DNA of 64,000 bases from HXMU1420-13 sp965249965 (GTDB taxonomy: Bacteria > Bacteroidota > Rhodothermia > Balneolales > Balneolaceae), in contig OZ252262.1 in assembly GCA_965249965.1 (NCBI GenBank), forward strand, positions 2,790,001 through 2,854,000. The letters are read 5' to 3'. The position numbers and the translations under genes were made by a program. Position 1 is the stretch's first letter. Every line of letters begins with the position of its first letter. This document shows positions 18,100 through 27,887 of this stretch, one piece after another. The notes below the pieces were generated by a model that did not search any database, was not told the origin of the DNA, and was given only the letters and a program-made list of their open reading frames with translations.

Positions 18100-18786
18100 A
18101 TGTCTAAACACCTTTCAAAGGAAGAATTACAAACCGATCCGTTATTAGAAAACGTTGCAAAAGCAACCACTTTTTTTAATGAAAATCGCACAGTTATATT
18201 AGCTGTACTTATAGGTGTAGTAGTTGTTGTAGGGTCATTAATCGGTTATCAATATTATTCAGCTTCTCAAGAAGGACAAGCCCAAGAGTTATTAGCCATC
18301 GCAGAAGGGTATTACTCACAAGGTGATTTTAATCGTGCACTAAATGGGGATGATTTTGAGCTTACCTATGGATTTTTGGCTATCGCAAATGAGTTTTCTG
18401 CAACCGAAGCAGGTAATTTAGCCAATTATTATGCTGCTGTTTCTAGCTTTAAACTTGGTAATATTGAAGATGCACTCACTTACTTTGAGATGTATAACGC
18501 TCCGAGCGGTATTTTGGGTGTTGGTGCAGTTAGTTTTTATGCAAGTATCCTAAAAGAAAATGGTAGTCTGGAGAGAGCAGCCGACACTTACGTTGAAGCA
18601 GCTGAATGGGATGAAAATGAATTTACATCCCCGTATAATTTGTTAAAGGCAGCTGAAATTTATTACGAATTAGGAGATTTGGATGCTGCGCAGGAAACTG
18701 CTAAACGCATAGAAATTGAATTTCCAAATAGTGCTGAAGCAACTGAATCGCAAAGAATACAAGGTATGGTTGCAGCTTCGATGTGA
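18100..18786 (+). CDS. Membrane-anchored tetratricopeptide protein
   Basis: 228-residue protein with a cytoplasmic N-terminus, a single transmembrane helix at about 31-53 (VILAVLIGVVVVVGSLIGY) and TPR-like helical repeats outside the membrane (ANYYAAVSSFKLGNIEDALT, YNLLKAAEIYYELGDLDAAQ). The layout resembles YfgM, an ancillary SecYEG/chaperone protein, and similar Bacteroidota TPR proteins. The exact role is unknown. A strong terminator follows. Confidence 0.82.
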   Translation: MSKHLSKEELQTDPLLENVAKATTFFNENRTVILAVLIGVVVVVGSLIGYQYYSASQEGQAQELLAIAEGYYSQGDFNRALNGDDFELTYGFLAIANEFSATEAGNLANYYAAVSSFKLGNIEDALTYFEMYNAPSGILGVGAVSFYASILKENGSLERAADTYVEAAEWDENEFTSPYNLLKAAEIYYELGDLDAAQETAKRIEIEFPNSAEATESQRIQGMVAASM

Positions 18787-18810
18787 TCTATACTACAAAA
18801 GAAATTTTTA

Positions 18811-18833
18811 AGGCTCCTTCGGGAGCCTTTTTT
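18811..18833 (+). terminator. Rho-independent terminator
   Basis: Perfect 7-bp stem AGGCTCC/GGAGCCT with TTCG tetraloop followed by a T-run. It ends the TPR gene transcript. Confidence 0.93.
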
Positions 18834-18909
18834 ATTTCAAGCCATTCATCCCAAAATTATGATTTTCATCATTATTTCAACGTTATTTAGTTGACTTAAT
18901 AAAAAAGCA

Positions 18910-19488
18910 ATGATGATGAAAAAAACAGTTACCGTTCTTTGTTTCCTATTTATACCTGCCCTTCTACATGCTCAATTCGACTTTGAACCGTCTGATGAAT
19001 ATCCATTTGGGAGATTAAATCCTGATGCACCTGAAGAGGTAGCGGATTTCGATCCTCTGATCGGAATTTCGGAATGTGCATCTGAAAGTAGAAATAATGA
19101 TGGTACCTGGAACGAGCCTGCTACCTTAATCTGGAAATGGAAATACGTAATGAATGGCATGGGTGTTCAGGATGAAACCCTTCAGGAAGGCAGATTTAGC
19201 GCAGGGAGTATTCGCCAGTTTAATCCTGACAGCTCTGCATGGTATGTGCACTACTACAGTAGTAATGCACCAGTTGCTGTGCTACCCTCCTGGAAAGGTG
19301 GCAAAACTGATGAGACTACCATTACCCTGTATCGGGAACAAACTGCACCCAATGGTATGGATGGTTTTTATAAAATTAGCTTTCTAAACATGACCGAATC
19401 TTCTTTTGATTGGCTAGGTGAGTGGGTTTCACCCGATGAATCATTTATATATCCAACCTGGAAAATGAGTTGTAAAAAAGTAGAGTAG
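18910..19488 (+). CDS. Secreted DUF1579-like protein
   Basis: 192-residue protein with a signal peptide (MMMKKTVTVLCFLFIPALLHA, cleavage before QFDF). The mature part has DPLIGISECASESRNNDGTWNE, KWKYVMNGMGVQDE and a WKMSCKK end. This resembles the lipocalin-like DUF1579 layout, in which a 'sample' protein reports a treated surface (fold function unknown). It stands alone, with a terminator upstream and a convergent esterase ending 4 bases beyond. Function unknown. Confidence 0.7.
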   Translation: MMMKKTVTVLCFLFIPALLHAQFDFEPSDEYPFGRLNPDAPEEVADFDPLIGISECASESRNNDGTWNEPATLIWKWKYVMNGMGVQDETLQEGRFSAGSIRQFNPDSSAWYVHYYSSNAPVAVLPSWKGGKTDETTITLYREQTAPNGMDGFYKISFLNMTESSFDWLGEWVSPDESFIYPTWKMSCKKVE

Positions 19489-19492
19489 GTGC

Positions 19493-20503
19493 TTATTTAA
19501 GATGTTTATCAAGAAATGGAAGTATGGTTTTAAGAGCAGGTATTGCATGAGTATCAAAACAGCTATTAAGAAATTCGTTACATCCACTATCTAGATAGGC
19601 ATGGGTAAATCCTTCAAATACCTTCATTTCCACAGGTTGACCAGCTAATTTTATTTTCTCAACATATTCGCGAATTACAGCTTCGGGTGTAGTCTGATCA
19701 AGATCTCCCACATGGTGAAATTGTGGCGGTAATTTATATTCATCAGCAGTTGGTATATGATGATACGGTGAAACTGCTTTGTATCGCTCAGGATGATCGA
19801 TGGCATTAAAATCATCTCCAAAAATCCCCCTTGGCGATGCTCCACCCCAACTCCAAAATCCATTAGCTGCCGTTTCAAATCCACCTAATGCCCTAGCCTC
19901 CATATTGAAAGCTCCATAACTAACAACTGCTGCTTGAACTTGTAAACCATCTTCTGCTGCAATTTCTTCGGGTGATTTACCTTCAGGCATCCAGCTAGGA
20001 AGAAACCCGAAAGAATCTCCGGCAAATCCATCCGATTCCAACATTCGTCCGTGTGTTAACACCATCGAAGTTAAATGCCCACCGGCACTATCCCCGGTTA
20101 TTCCTATTCTATTTGGATCTCCACCATACTCACTGATATTATATTTTACCCATAGTAGGCTACCAAATACATCTTCCACTATCTCATTAAATTCGACCGT
20201 ATTATTCTGATCGCCGAGCAATCGATAATTCACATTACAAACGACGTATTCACCTTCTGATGCCACGTAAGCAGACATCTCATCCATGATCGTTTCATTA
20301 TTAATGAGCCAACCACCACCGTGCCAAATAACCAATACCGGATAAGATTCTTTTCCGGTTTGAGGTACATAAATATCCATGGTTAGATTGAAACCCTCAG
20401 GTGAGGCAAACAGCACATTATCATGCTTTTGATATTCGAAAGGTTGAGCAAAACTCATTGAGAAACTTAATAACGCAGTGATCATTGGTAATATATATTT
20501 CAT
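19493..20503 (-). CDS. Secreted alpha/beta-hydrolase (carboxylesterase type)
   Basis: 336-residue hydrolase with a signal peptide (MKYILPMITALLSFSMSFAQ). The oxyanion-hole motif is HGGGW, the nucleophile elbow is GDSAGG, a plausible acid lies in VGDLDQTTP and the catalytic His in GFTHAYL. This is the esterase/lipase (hormone-sensitive-lipase or BD-FAE-like) group acting on short acyl or aryl esters outside the cytoplasm. It is 10 bases downstream of the glycosyltransferase gene, so probably co-transcribed, but no shared pathway is apparent. Confidence 0.85.
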   Translation of the reverse strand: MKYILPMITALLSFSMSFAQPFEYQKHDNVLFASPEGFNLTMDIYVPQTGKESYPVLVIWHGGGWLINNETIMDEMSAYVASEGEYVVCNVNYRLLGDQNNTVEFNEIVEDVFGSLLWVKYNISEYGGDPNRIGITGDSAGGHLTSMVLTHGRMLESDGFAGDSFGFLPSWMPEGKSPEEIAAEDGLQVQAAVVSYGAFNMEARALGGFETAANGFWSWGGASPRGIFGDDFNAIDHPERYKAVSPYHHIPTADEYKLPPQFHHVGDLDQTTPEAVIREYVEKIKLAGQPVEMKVFEGFTHAYLDSGCNEFLNSCFDTHAIPALKTILPFLDKHLK

Positions 20504-20513
20504 AGGAAGTGCT

Positions 20514-21758
20514 TTATGATTTGTTTTTTTCTTCGATCCATTTGCTCATGAATTTGGTAGAAGCATGTTGATGGTGCAATAGAATTTGGCCGATGAAATG
20601 TTCATTCCGATGATTACTTAGGTTTCCATGGAGTTTATTCAAGTTTTCTTCCAGTAGATTCCAAGGCTCTTCGGATGAAAATCTCTTATTAATCAGTTTT
20701 GGAATTTTACGCTGAGCTGATTTCCAGTCATTCTGATTTAAATAAAGGGTACAGGCTTTTTGTACAAATTCTTCGTCCGAATCTTCAATCAAACCGGGCC
20801 AATTATGATGATCTTCAACCATTCCCTCAGCTCCTATTGATGATGTTATCGAAGGAGTTCCTGCAAGCATTGCATCCAGCAACTTACCTTTTTGTCCCGC
20901 TCCAAATCTAAGAGGTGCTAGTAATACTTTCCGGTTCTTAAGTTCATTTATAGCATTTTCAACTCTTCCGTGTATAAAAAAACCATCCTTATCGCTATGC
21001 AACTGAAGGATTGATGCTGGTGGATATGCTCCATAAATATGAAGTTCGGCTTTCAGTATTTGCTTTCTTATTCCTGGCCAAATTGTTGATTTCAAATAGT
21101 GAACAGAATCAATATTTGGCTTATGCAGAAAATTACCGATGCTAATAAATCCTTCCCGTTCGTCAAAATCTGGTAATTCCTGTATCTCCGTATCAGTTTT
21201 TGGTGGAGCCTTGAGAGGAAGTTCATGCAATATTGAAGCTGGAATACCGAATTGTTCTTTCAAAAGATGATATTCATACTCTGAAATGATCAGTGTTAAA
21301 TCGCATCGTAGAATACTGGCCACTTCCCTTTTGGCAACATCTGTAAATAGATAAGCTTTTTGTGCAATCTGATTTTGTTTAACCGAATACTCTCGGGCAT
21401 AGCGTAAAAAATGCAGGTCTTCAGAGTCTAATATTCTTACTGAATCGGGACAATTTTCAGCTACTCTCCAGCCAAATTGTTCTTCCGTCATAAAGCGATC
21501 AAACAAAAATACATCCGGCTTCAAACTAATAATGAACTCGTCAAAACTTGAATTATTTAATTCTATTTCGACTGACTCAATTTCTAAAGAATCTAGATTG
21601 GCTGAGTATTCACTTCTTTTTGCTGTACTGCAAAATGTAATGGTATAGTTGAGCCGATTAAAAAACTCAATTAGTTGCATCATGCGGGTACCCGCGGCGG
21701 AAGAAGTTGGTTCTGGCCATACTTTACCAATAATGAGTAAACGTCGTGTATCTGACAA
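20514..21758 (-). CDS. GT4-type glycosyltransferase
   Basis: 414-residue GT-B glycosyltransferase. The N-terminal domain opens RRLLIIGKVWPEPTSSAAG, and the donor-binding half contains SIGNFLHKPNIDS and LAPLRFGAGQKGKLLDAMLA, typical of GT4. The start is TTG at 21756-21758, preceded by AGGGGA on the reverse strand, a good Shine-Dalgarno match that decides the start. It lies 7 bases behind the repeat-protein gene. Acceptor unknown. It may build a cell-surface glycan or glycosylate the neighbouring membrane protein (inference). Confidence 0.83.
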   Translation of the reverse strand: MSDTRRLLIIGKVWPEPTSSAAGTRMMQLIEFFNRLNYTITFCSTAKRSEYSANLDSLEIESVEIELNNSSFDEFIISLKPDVFLFDRFMTEEQFGWRVAENCPDSVRILDSEDLHFLRYAREYSVKQNQIAQKAYLFTDVAKREVASILRCDLTLIISEYEYHLLKEQFGIPASILHELPLKAPPKTDTEIQELPDFDEREGFISIGNFLHKPNIDSVHYLKSTIWPGIRKQILKAELHIYGAYPPASILQLHSDKDGFFIHGRVENAINELKNRKVLLAPLRFGAGQKGKLLDAMLAGTPSITSSIGAEGMVEDHHNWPGLIEDSDEEFVQKACTLYLNQNDWKSAQRKIPKLINKRFSSEEPWNLLEENLNKLHGNLSNHRNEHFIGQILLHHQHASTKFMSKWIEEKNKS

Positions 21759-21765
21759 TGGTCCC

Positions 21766-22752
21766 CTAATTATTCATGTACAACGCAATTACCTCAGAAT
21801 AGCTCATGTCGTCCAGAAGGTCGCGATCAGCTAAGTCTTTAATAAACTCTGTTGGCACGCCGTTAACATACATGCCTATAATTCCTGAATAACTAATATC
21901 ATCCAAATAGTCTAACTCATCTAATGCCTCTAAATAATCAGTACTTACCCCATTAGCATATAATCCAATTATACCTGAATAATTGACTTCATCGAGATAA
22001 TCGAGGCGATCTAGAGTTTCCAGGTAATCAGTGTCCACACCATTTGCATAAAGTCCAATAATACCTGAATAATTTACTTCATCCAGATAATCGAGTTGAT
22101 CCAGAGTTTCCAAATAATCCGTACTAACGCCGTTTGCATATAAACCAATAATGCCCGAATAGTTCACTTCATCCAAAAAGTCTAAATCATGCAATGTTTT
22201 GATATAGTCGGCATTTACTCCATTTGCATGCATGGCAATAATTCCAGAATAATTCACTTCATCTAGAAAATCATACTCTGCCAATGCTTGAATAAATTCA
22301 ATGGGAACGTCGTTTTGGTACATCGCCTGAATATCACTTTGAGAGAATTCATCGCCGTCAGATAAGGCTCTTATCCCATCTAAATATTGAATAAAGCCAA
22401 ATTCAGAAGCTTCAATATTTGGAGTTTCTGAGGCAACAAATTCAGTATTTTCATCGCTACCAAATATTCCGCTAAAAAATTGCTGGGTGTTTTCAACTAT
22501 TGCACCCGGACTCCAATCTATCATCCAAAAAAGCAATAATGCGACAACTAAAACTACCAGCGACCTTTTTCTAACCGATTCGTCTTCTTCAGGAATATCC
22601 TCAACAAACTTTCTTTCACGACCTTCTTCATCATATCTGCCTTCTATTTCAGCCCAGTCAAAATCTTCGTTATTAGGGTCATTTTCAAAGAGGCTGTTTT
22701 TAATTCCTGATGAATGTTTTTTTCGATGAGAACTCAATTGAACACCTGGCAA
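21766..22752 (-). CDS. Membrane protein with seven 30-residue tandem repeats
   Basis: 328-residue protein, unrecognised by name. Residues 1-62 are hydrophilic and acidic (cytoplasmic). One transmembrane helix lies at 64-80 (SLVVLVVALLLFWMIDW). From residue 136 to the end the protein is seven copies of a 30-residue unit with core YSGIIGLYANGVSTDYLE; the spacing is exact (136, 166, 196, 226, 256, 286, 316), and the last copy is truncated. The pattern resembles the short helical repeats with a central 'GV' found in some BlaR1-like proteins. The start is TTG (22752 or 22737); no ATG is available before the membrane helix. It is coupled to the GT4 gene. Confidence 0.75.
   Translation of the reverse strand: MPGVQLSSHRKKHSSGIKNSLFENDPNNEDFDWAEIEGRYDEEGRERKFVEDIPEEDESVRKRSLVVLVVALLLFWMIDWSPGAIVENTQQFFSGIFGSDENTEFVASETPNIEASEFGFIQYLDGIRALSDGDEFSQSDIQAMYQNDVPIEFIQALAEYDFLDEVNYSGIIAMHANGVNADYIKTLHDLDFLDEVNYSGIIGLYANGVSTDYLETLDQLDYLDEVNYSGIIGLYANGVDTDYLETLDRLDYLDEVNYSGIIGLYANGVSTDYLEALDELDYLDDISYSGIIGMYVNGVPTEFIKDLADRDLLDDMSYSEVIALYMNN
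21769..22347 (-). repeat. 90-bp tandem repeat array (7 units, coding)
   Basis: The DNA encoding residues 136-328 of the repeat protein is a tandem array of 90-bp units. The three central units (21898-22167) are the most alike at protein level, differing at only a few residues, which points to recent unit duplication. The outer units are more diverged and the last one is incomplete. Confidence 0.9.
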
Positions 22753-22867
22753 TTCGTTTTACATGATATCAACAGAACTTAACAATTTTTAGTATTGATG
22801 ACATTAAATTCATATTTGTATCAAATTCAATTAGTATAATCTTTTTAAAATTACTTATGCGACTAAT

Positions 22868-23260
22868 ATGATTAAAATTGAGCATGTAGCTATGTGGGTA
22901 AAAGATTTAGATTCTATGCGCACATTTTATGAGACCTATTTTTCTGCTATTGCAGGAGCCTATTACCACAATGAAAGAACAAATTTCAGTTCATATTTTT
23001 TATCGTTTGGTAATGGATGCAGGCTTGAACTAATGCACAATCCGGATATAATGGACGCCCATGGAAAACTGCATTTAGAATTTACAGGATTTGTTCACTT
23101 GGCTATTGCTTTAGGGGATAGCAATGCTGTTGATAGTCTTACTGAAAGATTACGAAGTGATGGTTATGAAGTTGTAAGAGAACCCAGAACTACAGGTGAT
23201 GGATACTATGAGAGCATTATTTTAGACCCGGAAGGAAATAAAATTGAACTAACTATCTAA
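22868..23260 (+). CDS. VOC-superfamily (glyoxalase/bleomycin-resistance fold) protein
   Basis: 130-residue single-module pair of beta-alpha-beta-beta-beta units. Metal-ligand candidates are His6 (IEHVAMWV), the Glu in RLELMHN, the His in FVHLAIAL and the late Glu in PEGNKIELT. Such proteins include glyoxalase I, fosfomycin-resistance-like enzymes and dioxygenases. The substrate cannot be read. The 3' end overlaps the convergent oxidase gene by 8 bases. Confidence 0.85.
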   Translation: MIKIEHVAMWVKDLDSMRTFYETYFSAIAGAYYHNERTNFSSYFLSFGNGCRLELMHNPDIMDAHGKLHLEFTGFVHLAIALGDSNAVDSLTERLRSDGYEVVREPRTTGDGYYESIILDPEGNKIELTI

Positions 23261-24395
23261 ATCGATTGGCCCTTAAAAAATCAATGGGATGAGTGGTTTT
23301 GCCATGAACGACAAGATCCTTTAATATCTCACCAATAACCGGTACAAACTTAAACCCATGTCCACTAAATCCGGTAGCCAAAATGATATTCTGATTGGAT
23401 TCAGCAAGAAAATCAACCACAAAATGTTCATCTATAGTATTTGTATATAAACAAGCACTTGTAGTTTGAATTTTACCAGCTAAATCAGGCATATATTCTT
23501 CAAGAAACGAATCCATTTTCTCTATTTCTAAAGATTCATTATACGAATGAATATCCTCTGTCTGAATGTGTTTACCTGCCGTATGATGTGCAATCTTTAA
23601 CAGCCCATTTCCACCGTAATGCATTGGATCAAGCATTGGAAAGCCATAAAATAGACCCGGATAAGAATCATCTGCGATCATCCAACATGGAAATTGAGAC
23701 GGTAGAAATCTTTTTGAATTATCTGGTTTTATCCAAAAAATCAATTGTTGTGTAACATCTAACCTGATGCGCAGTTGTGGTATTATGCTATTAATGTAGG
23801 CACCGCTTGTCACTATCAACTTTTTCGTTCTATATGAGGTGTTATCACTCATTAATTCTATAAACTCACTTTGTTGTGCTATAGATTTGATGGCTTCGTT
23901 TTCTACAATAGTTGCACCCAGATTTATCGATTGGCTGAGAAATGCTTTAATTGCCTTTTCTGGAAGTATAAAGCCGGTATCTTCTTCATATATTGATACA
24001 AATGACTCAGGAAGTGCGAAACTTTCATGCCTATAATTCTGACCTTTTTTCAAAGTAAGGTTAAAATCTTTTGCGGATTGCATTATTCCTTTTATCACGG
24101 AATGATTGGGATTCCCGTGATAAACGAGACCTGTATTAAAAACCAGTTCTTCTCCACTCTTGTTTTCAATCGCTTGCCAACCTTTATAAGCCGATTCAAG
24201 CATAGGAACATAATCCGAGTGTTCAAAATATGCTTTACGGATTATTCTTGTATCCCCGGAATGAGACCCCATGTTATGGGTAACTTCAAACTGCTCAATA
24301 CCTAGAACATTGAGCCCTGCCTTTGCACACTCGTACATAGCAGATGAACCCATTGAACCTACTCCAAGGACGATTACATCAAATATTTCGGGCAT
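23253..24395 (-). CDS. Monomeric sarcosine oxidase / N-methyl-L-tryptophan oxidase family flavoenzyme
   Basis: 380-residue FAD enzyme. The dinucleotide-binding motif VIVLGVGSMGSSA is at the N-terminus, followed by GSHSGDTRIIRKAYFEH typical of SolA/MSOX. Cys315 in SACLYTNT coincides with the cysteine that binds FAD covalently in MSOX. The C-terminal ATGFSGHGFKFVPVIGEI segment also matches. It oxidatively demethylates an N-methyl amino acid, giving H2O2 and formaldehyde; whether the substrate is sarcosine, N-methyltryptophan or another is open. It lies just downstream of icmF (11-base gap). Confidence 0.9.
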   Translation of the reverse strand: MPEIFDVIVLGVGSMGSSAMYECAKAGLNVLGIEQFEVTHNMGSHSGDTRIIRKAYFEHSDYVPMLESAYKGWQAIENKSGEELVFNTGLVYHGNPNHSVIKGIMQSAKDFNLTLKKGQNYRHESFALPESFVSIYEEDTGFILPEKAIKAFLSQSINLGATIVENEAIKSIAQQSEFIELMSDNTSYRTKKLIVTSGAYINSIIPQLRIRLDVTQQLIFWIKPDNSKRFLPSQFPCWMIADDSYPGLFYGFPMLDPMHYGGNGLLKIAHHTAGKHIQTEDIHSYNESLEIEKMDSFLEEYMPDLAGKIQTTSACLYTNTIDEHFVVDFLAESNQNIILATGFSGHGFKFVPVIGEILKDLVVHGKTTHPIDFLRANRFR

Positions 24396-24406
24396 CTGAT
24401 GATAAA

Positions 24407-27400
24407 TTACATATTACGACGATACTGGCCACCGACCTCGTATAATGCATGTGAAATTTGTCCTAATGAAGCAAATTTTACGGTTTCCATCAACTCTTCG
24501 AAAATATTGCCATTATTTCGAGCGACAGATTTTAGTTGCTCAAGAGCCTGGCTTGTTGCTGATTCATTTCGTTTCCAAAATGCTTCTAAATTATTGATTT
24601 GCTGCTTCTTTTCTGCTTCAGTTGATCTAATCAACTCAATTGGCCCCTGCTCCTCCTCAGGACTATCATTAAGGAAGGTATTTACACCAATAATAGGAAG
24701 CTCACCCGTGTGTTTTTTACTCTCGTAGAACAGACTTTCGTCTTGAATTTTGCCACGTTGGTACATGCTTTCCATTGCCCCTAACACACCACCTCTCTCT
24801 GTGATGCGGTCAAACTCTGTTAGAATAGCTTCCTCAACAAGATCTGTGAGCTCTGTCAGGAAATATGAACCTTGATTTATATTTTCATTTTTAGCCGTTC
24901 CAAGCTCTTGGTTTATGATCATCTGTATGGCTAATGCTCTGCGGACAGACTCCTCAGTAGGTGTGGTAATTGCTTCATCGTATGCATTGGTGTGCAATGA
25001 GTTACAATTATCATAAATTGCAAGAAGTGCCTGCAATGTGGTGCGAATATCATTAAACTGAATTTCCTGAGCATGCAGCGATCGCCCACTGGTTTGAATA
25101 TGATATTTGAGCTTTTGAGACCGGTCATTTGCCGTATACTTATTTTTCATTGCAATAGCCCAAATTCTACGTGCAACCCGCCCTATCACGGCATATTCAG
25201 GGTCTAGTCCATTACTAAAGAAAAACGATAAGTTATGTGCGAAATCATCCACATTTAAGCCGCGAGCTAAGTAATACTCTACAAACGTAAATCCATTTGC
25301 CAAAGTAAAAGCCGCTTGGGTAATTGGGTTAGCTCCCGCCTCAGCAATATGATATCCGGATATTGAAACTGAGTAATAATTTCGAACTTTATTTTGGGTG
25401 AAATATGATTGAATATCCCCCATCATTTTAAGAGCAAATTCAGTTGAAAAAATACAGGTGTTTTGCGCCTGATCTTCTTTCAGAATATCGGCCTGAACAG
25501 TACCGCGAACTGCACTTAATGCATTAGCTTTTATTTTCTGATACGTTTCTTTATCGATAACCTGATCTCCGGTAATTCCAAGCAAACCGAGACCAAAACC
25601 GCCATTACCCGCTGGTAGTCCATCTGCATAAACAGGGATGTTTAATCCTAAGTTAGAATAATGCTCTTTTATAAAAGAAAGTGCGGTTTCCCATTTACCT
25701 TCCGCTATTAGGTAGCGCTCCACTTCCTGGTCTATAGCGGTGTTCATAAACATAGCCAAAATCATGGGTGCCGGACCATTAATAGTCATTGACACTGAAG
25801 TAGTTGGAGCAGTTAACTCAAAACCTGAATAAAGCTTTTTCATATCATCCAGTGTACAGATACTTACACCGGAATTACCGATTTTTCCATAAATATCCGG
25901 GCGGTATCCAGGGTCTTCGCCGTACAAGGTTACGGAGTCAAAAGCAGTAGAAAGTCGTGCCGCTGGCAATCCTTCACTCACAAAATGAAATCGTTTATTT
26001 GTTCTCTCAGGGGTTCCCTCCCCGGCAAACATCCGGGTTGGGTCTTCGCCTTCTCTTTTAAATGGAAAAACTCCCGCGGTATACGGGAAATACCCTGGTA
26101 AATTCTCTTTTAAGGCGAATTTCACTCTCTCGCCGGCATGTTTTGTTTTTGGAACTGCAACCCTGGGAATCTTCAGCCCACTTAACGAAATATGATTTAA
26201 CTTATTTTTTATAGTTCGATTTCGAACTTTAACTTCCAACTCGTCTTTCGAATACTTATCAGCTAGCTCATCCCAACCCTCTAAGATGCGCTTTGGTAAT
26301 AAATCTAGCTGATCCTCCCATTTAGCCTTTAGCTTTGTTAAATGATTTAAGGTTTGATCTTTATCGTCCCCTTTCCAGCTTTTCAATTGCTCTAAGGTTC
26401 CCTTAACCTCACTCCATTTAGTTGCTATTTCCTCTTGTTGATTAGCCCAGGCATGATAATCTCGGATCGTGTCTGATATCTCTGACAGATAACGTACACG
26501 TTTTCCCGGAATGATAGCCTGACTTTGAATTTCATCAGATGGCGTTGAATTCGTGTATAAACGCTTTTCCCAATTTAACTCATATCTAATATTAATTTTA
26601 TCAACCAGGGCGCTAAATAGCCGATTTACGCCCTCATCATTAAATTGTGCTGCAATCGTCGGAAAAACAGGCATAGTTGCTGGATCTTCGTGCCATAATC
26701 CTGCATTTCTTTGCATTTGTTTTCTAACATCACGAAGTGCATCTAACGAACCTTTCTTTTCAAATTTATTTAGAACAACTATTTCAGCCAGATCCAGCAT
26801 ATTGATCTTTTCAAGCTGAGTTGCAGCTCCATATTCACTGGTCATTACATATAACGGTATATCCGTTAAATCAACGATTTCCGTTCCACTTTGCCCGATG
26901 CCACTCGTTTCGACAATGATTAAATCAAACCCTGCTTTTTTATAAAGATGAATAACAGATTCAAGTGCCTCGCTGGTTGAACGATTAGATGCTCTTGTTG
27001 CCAAACTACGCATAAATACTCTAGGCGTATCAATACTATTCATTCGAATTCTATCACCTAGTAAAGCTCCACCGGTTTTTAATCTGGATGGATCCACTGA
27101 AATAATTCCAATATTTAATTCCTCAAATTCAGTTAAAAATCGGCGAACAATCTCATCGGTTAGTGAACTTTTACCCGCTCCCCCTGTACCGGTTATACCA
27201 AGTAAAGGGATACTATTTTCATTCTCATCTAACTCTTCTTTTCCATTGAGCAATAGTAGTTTACCTTTTTCATATCTTAGAATATCATCCCTATGATTTT
27301 CCAAAGCAGTAATACTCTTTGCTAATGCAATTGTGTCTCTCGAAGCGATATTCTGACCGTTAATTTTATGATGATCCAGGGTATCGAAATCACAGGTTTT

Positions 27401-27871
27401 TAACATAAAGTTAATCATACCTTGTAGTCCCATTTTCGATCCGTCTTCAACAGAAAAGATTCTGGTCACACCCGAATTATGCAGATCTTCAATTTCATCA
27501 GGAACAATAACACCACCACCACCACCAAATACTTTTATATGATCTGCTCCATGCTCTCTCAGTAATTCGATCATATATTTGAAGTATTCAACATGCCCTC
27601 CCTGATAAGAGCTAATAGCAATGCCCTGAACATCTTCCTGAATTGCACAATTTACGATCTCGTGTACAGATCGATTATGCCCTAAATGAATAACCTCGGC
27701 CCCACTACTTTGTAATATCCGCCGCATGATGTTAATAGATGCATCATGGCCATCAAATAAACTGGCAGCCGTTACAAAACGTACTTTGTGTTTCGTTTTA
27801 AAAGGTGTATTTGAATACAATTCTTTCTCTTCTTGAGTAATAGAATTAGATGACTTTGTTTTTGTGGACAT
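24407..27871 (-). CDS. icmF: Fused isobutyryl-CoA mutase (B12-binding + MeaB-like GTPase + mutase)
   Basis: 1154-residue adenosylcobalamin enzyme with the IcmF order. The B12-binding domain comes first (about 25-160, cobalamin-ligand motif DGHDASINIMRR), then a G-protein chaperone domain (about 220-500, P-loop GTGGAGKSS, LNKFEKKGS), a linker, and the (beta/alpha)8 acyl-CoA mutase domain to the end. In the active site, QADILKEDQAQNT carries Gln where methylmalonyl-CoA mutase has Arg, and RFHF carries Phe where it has Tyr. Both match isobutyryl-CoA rather than methylmalonyl-CoA. It interconverts isobutyryl- and n-butyryl-CoA (or related branched acyl-CoAs). A LacI-type operator lies just upstream. 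Confidence 0.93.
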   Translation of the reverse strand: MSTKTKSSNSITQEEKELYSNTPFKTKHKVRFVTAASLFDGHDASINIMRRILQSSGAEVIHLGHNRSVHEIVNCAIQEDVQGIAISSYQGGHVEYFKYMIELLREHGADHIKVFGGGGGVIVPDEIEDLHNSGVTRIFSVEDGSKMGLQGMINFMLKTCDFDTLDHHKINGQNIASRDTIALAKSITALENHRDDILRYEKGKLLLLNGKEELDENENSIPLLGITGTGGAGKSSLTDEIVRRFLTEFEELNIGIISVDPSRLKTGGALLGDRIRMNSIDTPRVFMRSLATRASNRSTSEALESVIHLYKKAGFDLIIVETSGIGQSGTEIVDLTDIPLYVMTSEYGAATQLEKINMLDLAEIVVLNKFEKKGSLDALRDVRKQMQRNAGLWHEDPATMPVFPTIAAQFNDEGVNRLFSALVDKINIRYELNWEKRLYTNSTPSDEIQSQAIIPGKRVRYLSEISDTIRDYHAWANQQEEIATKWSEVKGTLEQLKSWKGDDKDQTLNHLTKLKAKWEDQLDLLPKRILEGWDELADKYSKDELEVKVRNRTIKNKLNHISLSGLKIPRVAVPKTKHAGERVKFALKENLPGYFPYTAGVFPFKREGEDPTRMFAGEGTPERTNKRFHFVSEGLPAARLSTAFDSVTLYGEDPGYRPDIYGKIGNSGVSICTLDDMKKLYSGFELTAPTTSVSMTINGPAPMILAMFMNTAIDQEVERYLIAEGKWETALSFIKEHYSNLGLNIPVYADGLPAGNGGFGLGLLGITGDQVIDKETYQKIKANALSAVRGTVQADILKEDQAQNTCIFSTEFALKMMGDIQSYFTQNKVRNYYSVSISGYHIAEAGANPITQAAFTLANGFTFVEYYLARGLNVDDFAHNLSFFFSNGLDPEYAVIGRVARRIWAIAMKNKYTANDRSQKLKYHIQTSGRSLHAQEIQFNDIRTTLQALLAIYDNCNSLHTNAYDEAITTPTEESVRRALAIQMIINQELGTAKNENINQGSYFLTELTDLVEEAILTEFDRITERGGVLGAMESMYQRGKIQDESLFYESKKHTGELPIIGVNTFLNDSPEEEQGPIELIRSTEAEKKQQINNLEAFWKRNESATSQALEQLKSVARNNGNIFEELMETVKFASLGQISHALYEVGGQYRRNM

Positions 27872-27887
27872 CGATAGTGTGTTAAAA

